Positions 36,016 to 46,571 are shown, counted from the stretch's first letter. The stretch: DNA of 64,000 nt from Legionella clemsonensis (GCF_002240035.1 NZ_CP016397.1:2134501-2198500), one strand, 5' to 3'. Program-made: numbers and translations. Notes: a model not told the origin generated them from the sequence alone.

Positions 36016-39000
36016 CTATTCCGCAGGCAAAGGCATAAAAAATTGTTCGACATCCTGCTTGGTTAATCCTGTTATTCCTCGAATATTGTCCGATAATATT
36101 CCATCAAATAATTGTCTTTTTCTGTCTTGCATCGCCAAAATAGCCTCTTCAACCGTCCCCGATGTAATCAATTTATAGACAAAAACGGGGCTTGTCTGAC
36201 CTATCCGGTGGCTGCGATCTGTCGCTTGATCCTCGACTGCTGGATTCCACCAGGGATCATAGTGAATTACCGTATCTGCACGGGTTAAATTTAAGCCAGT
36301 ACCTCCTGCTTTTAAACTAATTAAAAAAATAGGGATCTGACCTTCTTGAAATTGAGAAACCAAAGCTTGTCTATTTTGTGTTTGACCAGTTAGTTTTAAG
36401 TAAGGATAATTTCGCTGATTCAATTGGTCTTCTATTAATTGAAGCATCGAGGTGAATTGAGAAAAAATTAGCATCCTTCGTCCCTCGTCAATTAAACTAT
36501 CCACTAACTCCATTAAGGCATTCAATTTGGCAGAAGTGGCATAAGCCATTTCTGCCTCGGGCATTGAGAGTAATCTGGGATCACAGCACACTTGCCTTAA
36601 TTTTAATAAAGCATCCAGTAGCACAATATGGCTTTTCCCTATTCCCCGTTTGGCAATCGCATCCCTTACCTTCTTTTCCATACTCATGCGTATTGCCTCA
36701 TAAAGATCCCGCTGTGTGCCGGTTAGTTCTATCGTTAAAGTCATTTCCGTTTTATCAGGTAATTCCTGCGCCACTTGATTTTTCGTTCGTCGCAATATGA
36801 AAGGTTGGACACGCTTTGCCAATAACCTCCTTCTTTCTGTATCCCCTTGCTTTTCAATGGGGTTTTTAAAAAAACGACTAAATTGTTTCGCATCACCTAA
36901 TAAACCCGGCATTAAGAAATGAAATAAGGACCATAATTCACCCAGATGATTTTCAAGGGGTGTTCCTGATAAGCAAAGACGATGTTTTGCCTGTATCTGC
37001 TGAATAATTTGTGTGGTTTTGGTTCGTGCATTTTTTATGGATTGTGACTCATCCAAAATGAGATAATAGAAAGCATAATCCATAAAACGGGATTTATCGC
37101 GCTGAATAAGTCCATACGTGGAAACTACAATATCATACTCATCAAAGCTGTCCTGGTGTCGTAATGCCCCATGAAAAACCAATACTTTTAACGCAGGTGT
37201 AAATCGTTTCGCTTCTGCAAACCAGTTCCAAACAAGACTAGTTGGTGCAACAATCAGGCTTGCTTTTGTCAAACGTCCTGCTTCTTTTTCAACCTGCAAA
37301 TGTGCCAATGTTTGTACAGTTTTTCCTAGGCCCATGTCATCTGCCAGCACCCCCCAAACTGACTTAAACGCAAAAATTGTAGCCAGTTAAGGCCCTCCTG
37401 CTGATAATCCCGTAGGCTCGTCTCTAAACCTGACGGAACCTCAATATTGGGCAAGCTGGTCAGGGAAGTTAGCTGGTTTAATTGTCGACGTATTGTTTCT
37501 GCACCGAGCCAGCGTGCAGAAATAGCAAGCATCGCTTGCTCCGTCTCACGCATTAGAATTAATTGATAGCGACTTATACGCAGACGAGTTTCGTCTTTTA
37601 AATGGCGCGTCCCGTACTGCAAGAGAAAGCGTATCAATGGTTTAACGCGTCCTAGCGTTACCTGCAAGGTTTTGCCTTCAGGAAGTGGCATTTTAACCAC
37701 GGTGTGATCAGGTAAATTATCGATTTTATTTTTATCAAGACGAGCAATTAATTCTGCCACTAAAGGCACAATACTGACTTGCTTTCCATCAATTAAAATT
37801 CCTAATTGATAAGAAAAAAAATCATTACCTCGCTCTTCCACCTCGGAAAACCACTCTACCTCATCTGCGTCAATAATTTCTTGATAAACGGGATGAGTAA
37901 ATTCGACTTTCCAGTCTCTTTTCTCAAATAAAGGAAGAATATTCTTATAGAGTTTGGCTAAATCGTCTTCATTATGAAGATTTGCCAAAACTTTTTCATG
38001 ACTTATATCATATTCACATTCTATTTTTTCCCCGAGATTAGGACTTCGAAGTGCAAGAACTTGAGTAATTTCAGCATGTATTTTCTTTTCAAGAGGAATA
38101 TTACGCGGGATTTCTATCAGTTTTTTTCCGGCATCTTTTACTAGCTTTTTGGGGGCATCCTCTATTTTTACTTTTACCCCGTCATAATTAAAAAATATAT
38201 CCGCTACAAAAAGAAAATGAGGTATTTCTGTCGGCATTAAAAAACGTTTCTTTAATTCAATCGCATCGAAGCGAATGAGTATGGACGGTTCAATATGATA
38301 GGTCTCTTTCTTTTCAAAAATCTTAGGAGGTGGCAAATCTGGACACATTACCGTCATCTGCTGAATGATATTAGAAACATTTTCCAATCCGACAGGAGGA
38401 GCCTTTAAAACTTTTTTAATAGTCCCTACAGGATAGGGCATAGCTAACAAGCCCAGCGTATTAAGTGCTTCATCAAAATACCAGGGTTTATCTAAAAAAA
38501 CAGGCAAGATAGCTTCTGCATCATCCTCATTTTCCAAAATTGCTGTTTGATTTCCATTCGGAGTTAAACGCCAGACCAGCTTTGCATTTACAGGTTCTCC
38601 TAATTGCAATTTAGATTCAACATGTTGCGATAAATAAGCTCTCCCTGTATTTAAAATTTCTTTCAATAATTCACTGTTACGGAGGGCAAATCTCTCAAAC
38701 CAGCCTCTGCTATTATTCCTTTCTATTAAAAGAGTCACAATGTGCTCATCTTCATCAGTGAAATACTGCCGGCGAGAATCTGTGACGGTGTTAAAAAAAA
38801 TTTTTTTACCTAGCCCACCTCGCTTACGTCGTTTTGCGAGGGCAAGTTTTATCAGGACACGGTGTTCATATTCAGTCAATTGCAGTTCAATAAGATACAC
38901 AAGCTCATGCGTGTTATCTTTTTTAACTTTCTTCTCTTCCTTTTCCCGCAGAGAGGCTAACCAGGTACCTAACGATTCCTCTCTATGGTAATTTTGGGGT

Positions 39001-39287
39001 GCCGGTATGTCATAATTTTCTCTGACCTGTAAAGAAAATAAACTTGCTGCGGCATGTTCGCAATTGATACGATATTGGCAACTACAGTGAGCCGGTGTAG
39101 TTGGCCACGATTTTAGATCAATGTGTACATCATAAATTTGACTGGAGCGACCTTTAACGCGTGCTTTCAGTAAACCATCACTAAGGCGAATCGTTAATAC
39201 ATACCCCTTTTGCTGGTATTCTTGGCCATTCAGCAAGGCAGCAGGAGAAAAAACATCAGCCATTCGTAATAAGGCATCTTTAAGCAT
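36016..39287 (-). pseudogene. SWIM/SNF2-family helicase interrupted by a one-base frameshift
   Basis: Two adjacent frames make one protein of about 1,090 residues. The first (39287-37326) has a SWIM zinc finger (Cys68, Cys70, Cys76, His78 in CSCQYRINCEH) and ends LRDYQQEGLNWLQFLRLSQF. The second (37350-36016) begins in Walker A (DDMGLGKTVQTL) and has helicase motifs II (LILDESQSIKN), III (LSGTPLENHLGELW), V (LISLKAGGTGLNLT) and VI (DRSHRIGQTSPVFV). The break is in a G tract (C6 at 37350-37355 on the plus strand). Seven G would join the frames as GGVLADDMGLGKT; six are present. It could be a real inactivating mutation, a slippage site or a sequencing error. Intact relatives are SNF2 ATPases that remodel nucleoprotein or RNA polymerase. 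Confidence 0.85.
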
Positions 39288-39426
39288 ACAACCTTGATGG
39301 GGATATTAAACAAAAAATTATAACCTAATTTGACTTATTTTTGACATTAAATGTAAACTAGTTAAGGGTATGATTAAAAATTAATCATTTTGTTGAAATC
39401 AAGACAACTCCTCATTAAGTATAATT

Positions 39427-40269
39427 ATGTTTAATCAATTTCACGAGTCGTTAAATGATTTTTTAAAAATTCAGGGCGTAAATATCATTGTGCGCGATAA
39501 GTTTTTGGGTGCTCCAGACGCAGAAAAAGAAAATATTATACGTCTCATGTTAGACCAGTGTAATTTTGATTTAATTGTTAAATTTGCATGCACTACTCCC
39601 GAGTTTCATAAAGTTTGCCTTTCTCCAATTTTTGACCAGGATTGGATCAAATTATGGAGTACTTATGGCATAATTATTTCAAAAGACCCCGCCAAAGCAT
39701 TCTATGATCAGCGCTGTTCTAATAAGTTTGGTTTATTTCTTGGAGTTTACTTTTACTACAGGGCAGTACGCATTAAAGAACATCTGGCAGAAAGCAACAG
39801 CAAATCAGAACAAAACTATCTTCTAAAGGCAATGCATTACGATTCTGTGCATGCTTGCCAACAATTTGCTCATTATTTATTTGAGAAGTGTCAAAATGAT
39901 ACGCCATCCAAGGCTATCGAGGATGCTTTTAAAAAACAGCTCTTTCCCTGTATAAAGAAACTCATTCCTAATTATGGGAGCTACGCTTACCTCATGCTAG
40001 CTGAAGCTTATTTACAATATGGGATTATCCTACAGAAGCAGGATCAAAAACTGTTAGCTAACAAAGCCTTTCATGCTGCTCAGGAAGCAGCTATACAAGC
40101 TAAAAACAGTTATGTTGAAACTGATACAGCTATTTTTAATGCAAGTTTCGGTCGAGGTATGGCAGCGAGTAACTCGCTGCACCTGGATAATTTTGAAAAC
40201 ATAAGCACCTATATTTCCACCATGAGTCAAACACTCTTTTATCCTGAGAAATGTGACTTCAAGCATTGA
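39427..40269 (+). CDS. Uncharacterised Legionella-type protein, possible effector
   Basis: A 280-residue soluble protein with no signal peptide or clear membrane helix. Residues 30-80 (FLGAPDAEKENIIRLMLDQC, VCLSPIFDQDWIKLW) have the look of a helical F-box-like segment. Residues 110-235 read as helical hairpins resembling TPR or Sel1 repeats (YLLKAMHYDSVHACQQFAHYL, AYLMLAEAYLQYGIILQKQ). I recall similar Legionella proteins grouped as a DUF of unknown function but cannot confirm it. It is transcribed alone, convergent with the next unknown gene only 7 bp away. Effector status is a guess based on lineage restriction and architecture. Confidence 0.6.
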   Translation: MFNQFHESLNDFLKIQGVNIIVRDKFLGAPDAEKENIIRLMLDQCNFDLIVKFACTTPEFHKVCLSPIFDQDWIKLWSTYGIIISKDPAKAFYDQRCSNKFGLFLGVYFYYRAVRIKEHLAESNSKSEQNYLLKAMHYDSVHACQQFAHYLFEKCQNDTPSKAIEDAFKKQLFPCIKKLIPNYGSYAYLMLAEAYLQYGIILQKQDQKLLANKAFHAAQEAAIQAKNSYVETDTAIFNASFGRGMAASNSLHLDNFENISTYISTMSQTLFYPEKCDFKH

Positions 40270-40276
40270 TTACTAA

Positions 40277-42046
40277 TCACAGTGTTACTTTTACCTCTTC
40301 TGCAGAATTTTTTGGCTGTTCAGAAGGTTTCACAGTGTTTAAAATGCCCCCTTTCGTCATAGACTGGACAAGCAACCCCACATTGATCCCAGGCTTTTGG
40401 GTGGCCTCCGTTGTGACGACAGTAACTGCACTACTCTCTGGAATTAAAAATAATTCTTCTACTTCTGGCGCACTCTCATCATGGGGCATATCAAAAATGT
40501 CCAAGGCAGTCTTCAAGCCATTACTCACTAAAGCATTTTTAACTGGAATTGGCGTGCTTACTGCAAAGTTAGCATCCTCTAAAAGATTCCCTGGAGCCTC
40601 TTCCAATGAGAAAAGCTTGGTAAGATATTCCATCTTTTCATTATCGTTGAGTGCCGAAAATTCCTTTTTATTAATTTTATAAGGTAAAATTTTATCTATC
40701 ATTGCTAAGGAAATCTCTCCTTTCTTGAACAAGTCAACCAATAGTCCATTTTGAAAAAATGATTTTGTTTTTGACGAAAACATCAAACCAAGTAGTAATT
40801 CCTTATCAACTGTTCTTTGACTTCCTACCACTTCAGCAAGAATACTACAAGCTTGTAAATTATTTGCCAGCTGGTTTATAGTTTGCTGATTTAGTTCAAT
40901 ACTTGAAGCTATTGTAGTCAGCTTTTTGAATAAATTAAAAGGATCAAGAAAACCTTTTTGCATGAGTAATAAAATAGATTCATTAGTAAAAATTCTTTTA
41001 AATTCTGAATTTTTTAAACAAATCTCCAATACTGTCGCGTGAGCAAAAGCCAGCTCAAATATTGGATGGGCTTGTGGACCATATTTATCAGTAAATGGAA
41101 CTGCCTCCTCTATAGCAAGCGCTTTACAAAGAATTTTATATACAGCGGGATAGCGTTCTTTATAGCAGAGAGCAACAAGCATTTTGTCAGTATAGAGAGC
41201 AGGAGTTTGCTCAAGCTCCAATACTGCTAATCCTGCATACTCAGCAGCAAGGTATTTTATCCCTTTGCTTCGGATTTTATTATTTAGCTCAGCTTTGTTG
41301 CTCTTAACTGGAAACAAGAATCCAGTCACCTTTTCTTCATAGCCAAAACTGGACAATATAGGGCTCGGCATATGTTTCTCCAAACCCTCTCTGCCTTTAA
41401 TTCTGTCCACGAAGTTTAAGATAGTGGTCAGACTTTGAGGGTACATCACATACTCAGGTGGCAGATTGTCCCAGGGAAGATTAACAACGTCGACTGTTTT
41501 GCGATGTCCTACTTTCTTTTCAAGGAGAGTAAGTAATTTTTCATCCTTCGCCGTTAACAACAAATGCATCAATGTAAAAACCGGACAATGCACACTATCT
41601 GTTTGATAATACTCATCACCCGCTACTACGAATTGAATACCCAACTTTTCGGAAATGGTTTGGAATTCCATGTAGTAACCACTAGATAAGCGATAATGAT
41701 CCGCCACAAACGCTAAAGGAGGCAAACCTGGACGAATAAATAAATCCAATGCGCAATAGTGAATAGTAGCCGGATCTCTTTGCTTCGCTTTACTACGTGC
41801 ACCTACTTCAATAAAAAATTGATAATGTCCCGCTTTTGTTAAAAACGACGAATCTTCCATGACTCTTTTTTGCAAGTATGAAAAAAACTGATCTTTATGC
41901 ACGAACTCAATATTTTTGAGTGCTTTTTTATCCTTAAACATCGCTATTAGAAACCGAATAGCCTCCTCACTGGCAATAATATCGGTTTCTAGTTGTGCCA
42001 ATCCTGCAAGGTCATCAATGATTAATTGCGTTAAGGAACGTCTCAT
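40277..42046 (-). CDS. Uncharacterised large protein, Dot/Icm effector candidate
   Basis: A 589-residue soluble, Leu/Lys/Glu-rich protein; I recognise no domain. Residues 1-230 contain aromatic-rich blocks (FFIEVGARSKAKQRDP, YRLSSGYYMEFQTI, GIQFVVAGDEYYQTDSV) that could form an enzyme-like fold. The C-terminal tail after about 535 is low complexity (SSAVTVVTTEATQKPG) and ends PSEQPKNSAEEVKVTL, polar with adjacent glutamates and a small hydrophobic end, as in many Dot/Icm signals. A CTTAAG-N5-CTTAAA repeat lies 50 bp upstream of its start and resembles a PmrA box. Confidence 0.6.
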   Translation of the reverse strand: MRRSLTQLIIDDLAGLAQLETDIIASEEAIRFLIAMFKDKKALKNIEFVHKDQFFSYLQKRVMEDSSFLTKAGHYQFFIEVGARSKAKQRDPATIHYCALDLFIRPGLPPLAFVADHYRLSSGYYMEFQTISEKLGIQFVVAGDEYYQTDSVHCPVFTLMHLLLTAKDEKLLTLLEKKVGHRKTVDVVNLPWDNLPPEYVMYPQSLTTILNFVDRIKGREGLEKHMPSPILSSFGYEEKVTGFLFPVKSNKAELNNKIRSKGIKYLAAEYAGLAVLELEQTPALYTDKMLVALCYKERYPAVYKILCKALAIEEAVPFTDKYGPQAHPIFELAFAHATVLEICLKNSEFKRIFTNESILLLMQKGFLDPFNLFKKLTTIASSIELNQQTINQLANNLQACSILAEVVGSQRTVDKELLLGLMFSSKTKSFFQNGLLVDLFKKGEISLAMIDKILPYKINKKEFSALNDNEKMEYLTKLFSLEEAPGNLLEDANFAVSTPIPVKNALVSNGLKTALDIFDMPHDESAPEVEELFLIPESSAVTVVTTEATQKPGINVGLLVQSMTKGGILNTVKPSEQPKNSAEEVKVTL

Positions 42047-42095
42047 GAATTACACTCTGTTGCTTAGATTAATGGGTATTTTTACCGCATAATGC

Positions 42096-42112
42096 TTAAG
42101 GAAAACTTAAAA
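42096..42112. promoter_or_regulatory. Candidate PmrA-box-like tandem repeat
   Basis: CTTAAG (42096-42101), five bases, CTTAAA (42107-42112). The spacing and half-sites fit the YTTAAK-N5-YTTAAK pattern of PmrA sites. It lies in the divergent region between the possible effector gene (start 42046) and nadE (start 42226). PmrA controls many Legionella effector genes, but short AT-rich matches occur by chance. Confidence 0.35.
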
Positions 42113-42225
42113 TATGCACAAATTTCATAAAAAAAATACTTTTTCAGTGAAATATGCCATTACGCGGTAACTTTCGACGGAGTTTGTTATAGAATTAGGA
42201 AATATAAAAAAAGTTATAGGATTAC

Positions 42226-43830
42226 ATGTCACACGCTCTGCACATTTTATTAGCACAAATTAATCCCACTGTAGGAGCCATTCAGGCAAATACCGAAAAA
42301 ATTTGTTCTATTGTGAATTCCCATCAATCGCAACAGGATGTCATTCTATTTCCAGAATTAGTGATTACAGGCTATCCCCCTGAGGATTTATTGTTGCGCC
42401 CTGATTTTCATCAGCAAGTTGAAAATGCGCTGGAAACAATTAAGCAGAGTAGCAGGGATTGTTATCTTATTGTGGGGCATCCTAGTTTAGAAGGCGAGGA
42501 TTGTTTTAATTCGGCCAGTATCTTTCACAATGGAGAGCGGATTGCCCTTTACCATAAACACCATTTACCCAATTATGGCGTGTTTGATGAGGCTCGTTAT
42601 TTTGTTTCAGGGGAGGAAAAATCCTGCATTCTTTCAATTAAAGGCTATCGCTTAGGCGTTTGTATTTGTGAAGATCTATGGTTTGAAGGTCCTGTTGAAC
42701 AGCTTTTACAAGCAAACGTTGATGGGATTTTTTGTTTGAACGCCTCCCCATTTGATTATCAGAAACAAGCTCTGCGCGAAGAACTGCTTCGCAATTATGC
42801 CTTACACGGCACGGCCATGATTTATGTTAATCAGGTTGGTGGACAAGATGAACTGGTTTTTGATGGTCAATCAATGGCATTTGACGCAAAGGGAATTCTT
42901 CGTGCGCGAGCAAGCGCGTTTGAGGAAGTATTACTGCCTTTAACCTTAAATCATAAAAAAATTACAGGAGAAGTTACGCCTTTACTAGACAGAGAAGCGT
43001 TGCTTTATAAGGCACTTGTTTGTGGAACGCGCGATTACGTGGAAAAAAATGGTTTCCCCGGGGTGCTCTTAGGTTTATCAGGCGGCATTGATTCGGCATT
43101 AACGTTAGCCATTGCAGTGGATGCATTAGGTTCCTCTCGCGTTCAGGCAGTGATGATGCCTTCTCGTTACACAGCTGATATTAGTCTTATTGATGCCAGA
43201 CAGCAACTGGAGTATTTAAACGTGTCCAGTACCACCCTTTCTATCGAACCGGTATTTAACAGTTTTCTTGAAACGCTTGCGCCCGCTTTTGCAGATTTTA
43301 AACCTGATACGACAGAAGAGAATATTCAGGCAAGAATCCGTGGTGTTCTCTTAATGGCTCTTTCCAACAAGACTGGCAAAATGGTGCTGACAACCAGTAA
43401 TAAAAGTGAAACTGCTGTTGGATATGCCACCTTATATGGTGACATGGCAGGCGGCTTTGCTGTGTTAAAAGATGTGTTAAAAACACAAGTCTATGCGTTG
43501 GCGCGTTACCGCAACCAGATATCACCGGTTATTCCTGAGCGAGTGCTGACAAGGGCCCCTTCTGCTGAGTTGGCAGAAAATCAGACAGACCAAGACTCTT
43601 TACCCGATTATGAAACCCTGGATGCGATTATTCATGCTTATATGGAAAATAATGTTGCTGCTGAAGACATTATTAAAACAGGTTATTCCGCGAAAGATGT
43701 ACAACGTGTGATTTGTCTACTTAAACGTAATGAATATAAGCGCCGTCAGGCAGCCCCTGGTATTAAAGTTTCACCGCGCGCTTTTGGACGAGATTGGCGC
43801 TTTCCCATTACGTCAGGATTTACCTTCTAA
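42226..43830 (+). CDS. nadE: Glutamine-dependent NAD synthetase
   Basis: A 534-residue enzyme that amidates nicotinate adenine dinucleotide to NAD. The N-terminal nitrilase/glutaminase domain has the Glu-Lys-Cys triad: Glu44 in LFPELVITGYPPED, Lys111 in YHKHHLPNYGVF and Cys148 in VCICEDLW. The C-terminal synthetase domain has the PP-loop LGLSGGIDSALT (about 283-294), VLTTSNKSETAVGYATLYG and the terminal PISPRAFGRDWR-like block (VSPRAFGRDWRFPIT). The length fits the compact bacterial two-domain form. It is a single gene with its own promoter region. Confidence 0.97.
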   Translation: MSHALHILLAQINPTVGAIQANTEKICSIVNSHQSQQDVILFPELVITGYPPEDLLLRPDFHQQVENALETIKQSSRDCYLIVGHPSLEGEDCFNSASIFHNGERIALYHKHHLPNYGVFDEARYFVSGEEKSCILSIKGYRLGVCICEDLWFEGPVEQLLQANVDGIFCLNASPFDYQKQALREELLRNYALHGTAMIYVNQVGGQDELVFDGQSMAFDAKGILRARASAFEEVLLPLTLNHKKITGEVTPLLDREALLYKALVCGTRDYVEKNGFPGVLLGLSGGIDSALTLAIAVDALGSSRVQAVMMPSRYTADISLIDARQQLEYLNVSSTTLSIEPVFNSFLETLAPAFADFKPDTTEENIQARIRGVLLMALSNKTGKMVLTTSNKSETAVGYATLYGDMAGGFAVLKDVLKTQVYALARYRNQISPVIPERVLTRAPSAELAENQTDQDSLPDYETLDAIIHAYMENNVAAEDIIKTGYSAKDVQRVICLLKRNEYKRRQAAPGIKVSPRAFGRDWRFPITSGFTF

Positions 43831-43876
43831 TCAAAGAAGGAAAGCAAATGCTGGTGATAAAAATAAGAAAAACATA

Positions 43877-43897
43877 CCGCGGACAATGCTGCCGCGG
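43877..43897 (-). terminator. Hairpin terminator between nadE and the 43912 gene
   Basis: CCGCGG (43877-43882) and CCGCGG (43892-43897) pair as a 6-bp stem with a 9-base loop. Read leftward it lies 14 bp after the stop of the minus-strand gene and is followed by TATGTTTTTCTT. It may serve the convergent nadE poorly. Confidence 0.6.
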
Positions 43898-43911
43898 CAG
43901 GAGATTCTCGT

Positions 43912-45525
43912 TTAAGAACGGATTGTTACAGTGAGTTGACTTTCTTGTTCAGCAGCGGATTGTTTAGGAGTTAATTGAGAAGCCTTATGAGCAAAAAGCC
44001 TGTTAATTGCTGCGTAGTCACTTAAGTCTAGCTTGCCTACAGAAGCGTTTTGAGAAGCTTCCTCAATCACTGTTGATTCTTTGATAGCTTTGCGAAGCTG
44101 TTCTCTGTCTGCTACGCTCAAGTTGGCTGCAGAGAGTCCCTTATTTTTTTCCAAAATTCTTTCAAAATCAGCAATGGCATTGGCATTTACCCATGTGCTA
44201 ATGTCAATTTTGGCATTAACTCCACCTCTTTGTCTTTGGTATAAAACCCAATCCCCTGTTTTCGCATCAGGTTCACGAGTCAAAATATAGGTCTCTTTAA
44301 TCAATTTATAAGGTGGTATTTTTGTCCAATCATCCGTGGTAATCAGTGCAACACCATGTTCTGCTCTTAGAAAATTTTGCACATCATGATGCCTCTTCCT
44401 ATCAATGCTATACCGAATATTAACATTTCTTAAATACACTTTAAGTCGAAAAATCTCATTCTCTGCCAATTTAGTTTTAGGGTCTATCCAGGCAAAAAAA
44501 TCGGAATAATCCTCAAGTTTTAGTAAATTTTTATGCCCCAGGCTGTCATACCAATAAAGTTTGGTAACGCTACTGTTTTTAGTGGGACTTTCTTCTTTCG
44601 CAATCACATAAGTGGAAACCAAATTATTGAGTGCTTTCTCTTCGGGACAAAATAAAACTTGCGTTTTATTTAATAGCTCATCAAGAATTTTTTTGGCTTC
44701 TGCTCTAAGCTCCCGCGTAAAACCTGATTTTTGTAAGAATTCGCCAAGTAATTTCTCTTCCTCAGCCTGATTGTTTTCAGAACATTTCTTAGTAATCAAT
44801 ACCTTTTTCAGATCTACCTCCATGTTTTTAATCACTTTTGCAAGACCTTCACTAATGGAAAGTACCGTTGCTTTAGAATTAAAATCGTGCCAGGTCAATT
44901 GCCACGTCACGTCAGCAGCAGTTATATTGGTTGCCGTCAAACTAAAGACTAAGAGATCTTTATTTTTAATTGCGATAAACCTCGCTTCCTCGACATTATT
45001 GGATAGATGAATGGTTTCAGCTTCTTTATTTTTAGTGTCGCGCACAAGTTGCAGTTCTTTCTCTCGTTCTGCAGCCTGTCGTTCACTGACTTCATATTGC
45101 TGTAAAAGCAGTTTTATTTTGCCTAAAAGAATTCTTTTTAGCGGGAAAATAATTTGTGAATAAAGGTGGTCATCTGTCTCTGGTTCATAACCTGGTACTG
45201 CTTTGATCAAGAGCAGGAATAAATCGGTATTGGCTGAGGTTGTTTTCCATTCCCCTGCTTTTAAAAACTTTTGAAACTCTTGCAGCCGAATGGTGGGTTT
45301 AGGGAAAATTTTTAACGTTTCAATGGTTTGGCTAAAATCATTCCCACGTTTACGACTAAAGCTAAAAATCCAGGACCAAAAAGGAGAATCTTCATTAGTA
45401 TATACTTTTTTTGCTTGCTCAAAAATTTCAACCAGCCTTGTTTGTCCCTCTTCAGTCTCATCAGAAATAGCAGTGAGTAATTTATCGGCAAACGTTTTTA
45501 GATCATCTTCAATTTTTTCAGGCAT
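43912..45525 (-). CDS. Uncharacterised coiled-coil-containing protein, effector candidate
   Basis: A 537-residue soluble protein rich in Lys, Glu and Leu; no family recognised. Residues 140-175 (LLQQYEVSERQAAEREKELQ) form a probable coiled coil. Residues 190-260 alternate as beta strands (LLVFSLTATNITAADVTWQL). The C-terminus LTPKQSAAEQESQLTVTIRS is polar with glutamates, compatible with but not proof of a Dot/Icm signal. No signal peptide or membrane segment is seen. It is transcribed alone toward nadE and ends at a hairpin. Upstream, an imperfect repeat (GGTTATTGCAAACC) lies near the start. Confidence 0.55.
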   Translation of the reverse strand: MPEKIEDDLKTFADKLLTAISDETEEGQTRLVEIFEQAKKVYTNEDSPFWSWIFSFSRKRGNDFSQTIETLKIFPKPTIRLQEFQKFLKAGEWKTTSANTDLFLLLIKAVPGYEPETDDHLYSQIIFPLKRILLGKIKLLLQQYEVSERQAAEREKELQLVRDTKNKEAETIHLSNNVEEARFIAIKNKDLLVFSLTATNITAADVTWQLTWHDFNSKATVLSISEGLAKVIKNMEVDLKKVLITKKCSENNQAEEEKLLGEFLQKSGFTRELRAEAKKILDELLNKTQVLFCPEEKALNNLVSTYVIAKEESPTKNSSVTKLYWYDSLGHKNLLKLEDYSDFFAWIDPKTKLAENEIFRLKVYLRNVNIRYSIDRKRHHDVQNFLRAEHGVALITTDDWTKIPPYKLIKETYILTREPDAKTGDWVLYQRQRGGVNAKIDISTWVNANAIADFERILEKNKGLSAANLSVADREQLRKAIKESTVIEEASQNASVGKLDLSDYAAINRLFAHKASQLTPKQSAAEQESQLTVTIRS

Positions 45526-45887
45526 CTTCCTTTGCTCCTTGTTCCTGATCAGGTTATTGCAAACCTGATTATTATCTTAACCAACTACTAGCTTAATACA
45601 ACTACATTATGTAAAACTACTATTTTTTTTGATTATTCTTCGCTTAAGATGCTTCGTCCGTGTTCACCTATGCTTTTTGAAAATAGAGCTGCCTGCAGAA
45701 TTTAAAAGAGCGCCCAGAACCATTGCCTTAGGTAAGAGTCTTTATAAAAATCCATGCCTAGCATGGAAGGTAAACAGGTTGTTGCATTTCTTGCTATTAG
45801 ATGCACTTACTCTGTAAAAATGCCCTTGCAAAATAAAGTCAAATCGCTAACATTGGATGCTGTAAAATAATAATAAAAAGGGATCTC
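45526..45887. other. Intergenic region upstream of the outer-membrane protein trio
   Basis: About 360 bp between divergent genes. A small palindrome CCATGC-CTA-GCATGG sits at 45752-45766. AT-rich sequence before 45888 presumably holds the promoter of the three barrel genes, but no well-spaced -35/-10 pair is clear. No gene is supported. Confidence 0.4.
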
Positions 45888-46562
45888 ATGAGAATTGCAT
45901 TTTTATCTGCAGCGATGCTTGCTTCCAGCATGGCATCAGCCGCCGTGCCTATTGATGGCTGGTATGCCAGCGTCTTTGGGGGTTATACCTACATACCCGA
46001 CAATCTAACGAATACTACTAACTATAGTTACTACTCTTTTCCTTTTTTACGTGCCCATCCCTCCTATAACGGTGGTTGGAATGGTGGTGGACGCATTGGC
46101 TATCAGAGTATGCCCCTGCGTTATGAAGCAGAAGTGACTTATGTCTATGCCAACCTTAGTGGCTTTAAAATTAATAACATTAACCAGAGGGGAGTTGAAG
46201 GTGAAACGACAGGTACCTTTGCCATGGCAAATGTGTATTATGATTTCCCGGAAACGGTTCCCTGTATTGCGCCATTCCTTGGAGTAGGGCTTGGCTATGG
46301 CTATGTAACAGCTCGACTTAATAGCAGTGGCCCACTAATCTTAGGCGGCCCTGCCGTAGCAACACGTTTCAAAGTGGATGACGGCGTTTTTGCTTATCAA
46401 GCCACCGGTGGTTTTACTTATAATTTCGCTGAAAACTATGCGGTTAATCTTGCCTATCGTTACATTGGCACCGAGCGTGCGGATGGGTTTGGTAAAGTTT
46501 TTCAGGCGCATTTAGCAAGCGTTGGTGCAATTTATCGCTTTGATGGCGCCAGTTATAAGTAA
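45888..46562 (+). CDS. Outer-membrane beta-barrel protein, copy 1
   Basis: A 224-residue exported protein with a signal peptide (RIAFLSAAMLASSMASAA). The mature chain starts VPIDGWYASVFGGYTYIPDN and has alternating amphipathic strands (RIGYQSMPLRYEAEVTYVYA, CIAPFLGVGLGYGYVTARL). It ends in AHLASVGAIYRFDGASYK, where the near-terminal aromatic follows the beta-signal pattern of OmpA/OmpW-like eight-stranded barrels (PF13505 type). It is the first of three tandem barrel genes, 9 bp before the second. It is the shortest and most divergent of the three. Confidence 0.85.
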   Translation: MRIAFLSAAMLASSMASAAVPIDGWYASVFGGYTYIPDNLTNTTNYSYYSFPFLRAHPSYNGGWNGGGRIGYQSMPLRYEAEVTYVYANLSGFKINNINQRGVEGETTGTFAMANVYYDFPETVPCIAPFLGVGLGYGYVTARLNSSGPLILGGPAVATRFKVDDGVFAYQATGGFTYNFAENYAVNLAYRYIGTERADGFGKVFQAHLASVGAIYRFDGASYK

Positions 46563-46571
46563 GGATGTGCT

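Noticed and set aside
37350-37355. Phase variation through the G tract of the SNF2 gene
   Set aside because: Six bases is shorter than typical switching tracts, and a single sequence gives no evidence of variation; it is kept only as a frameshift.
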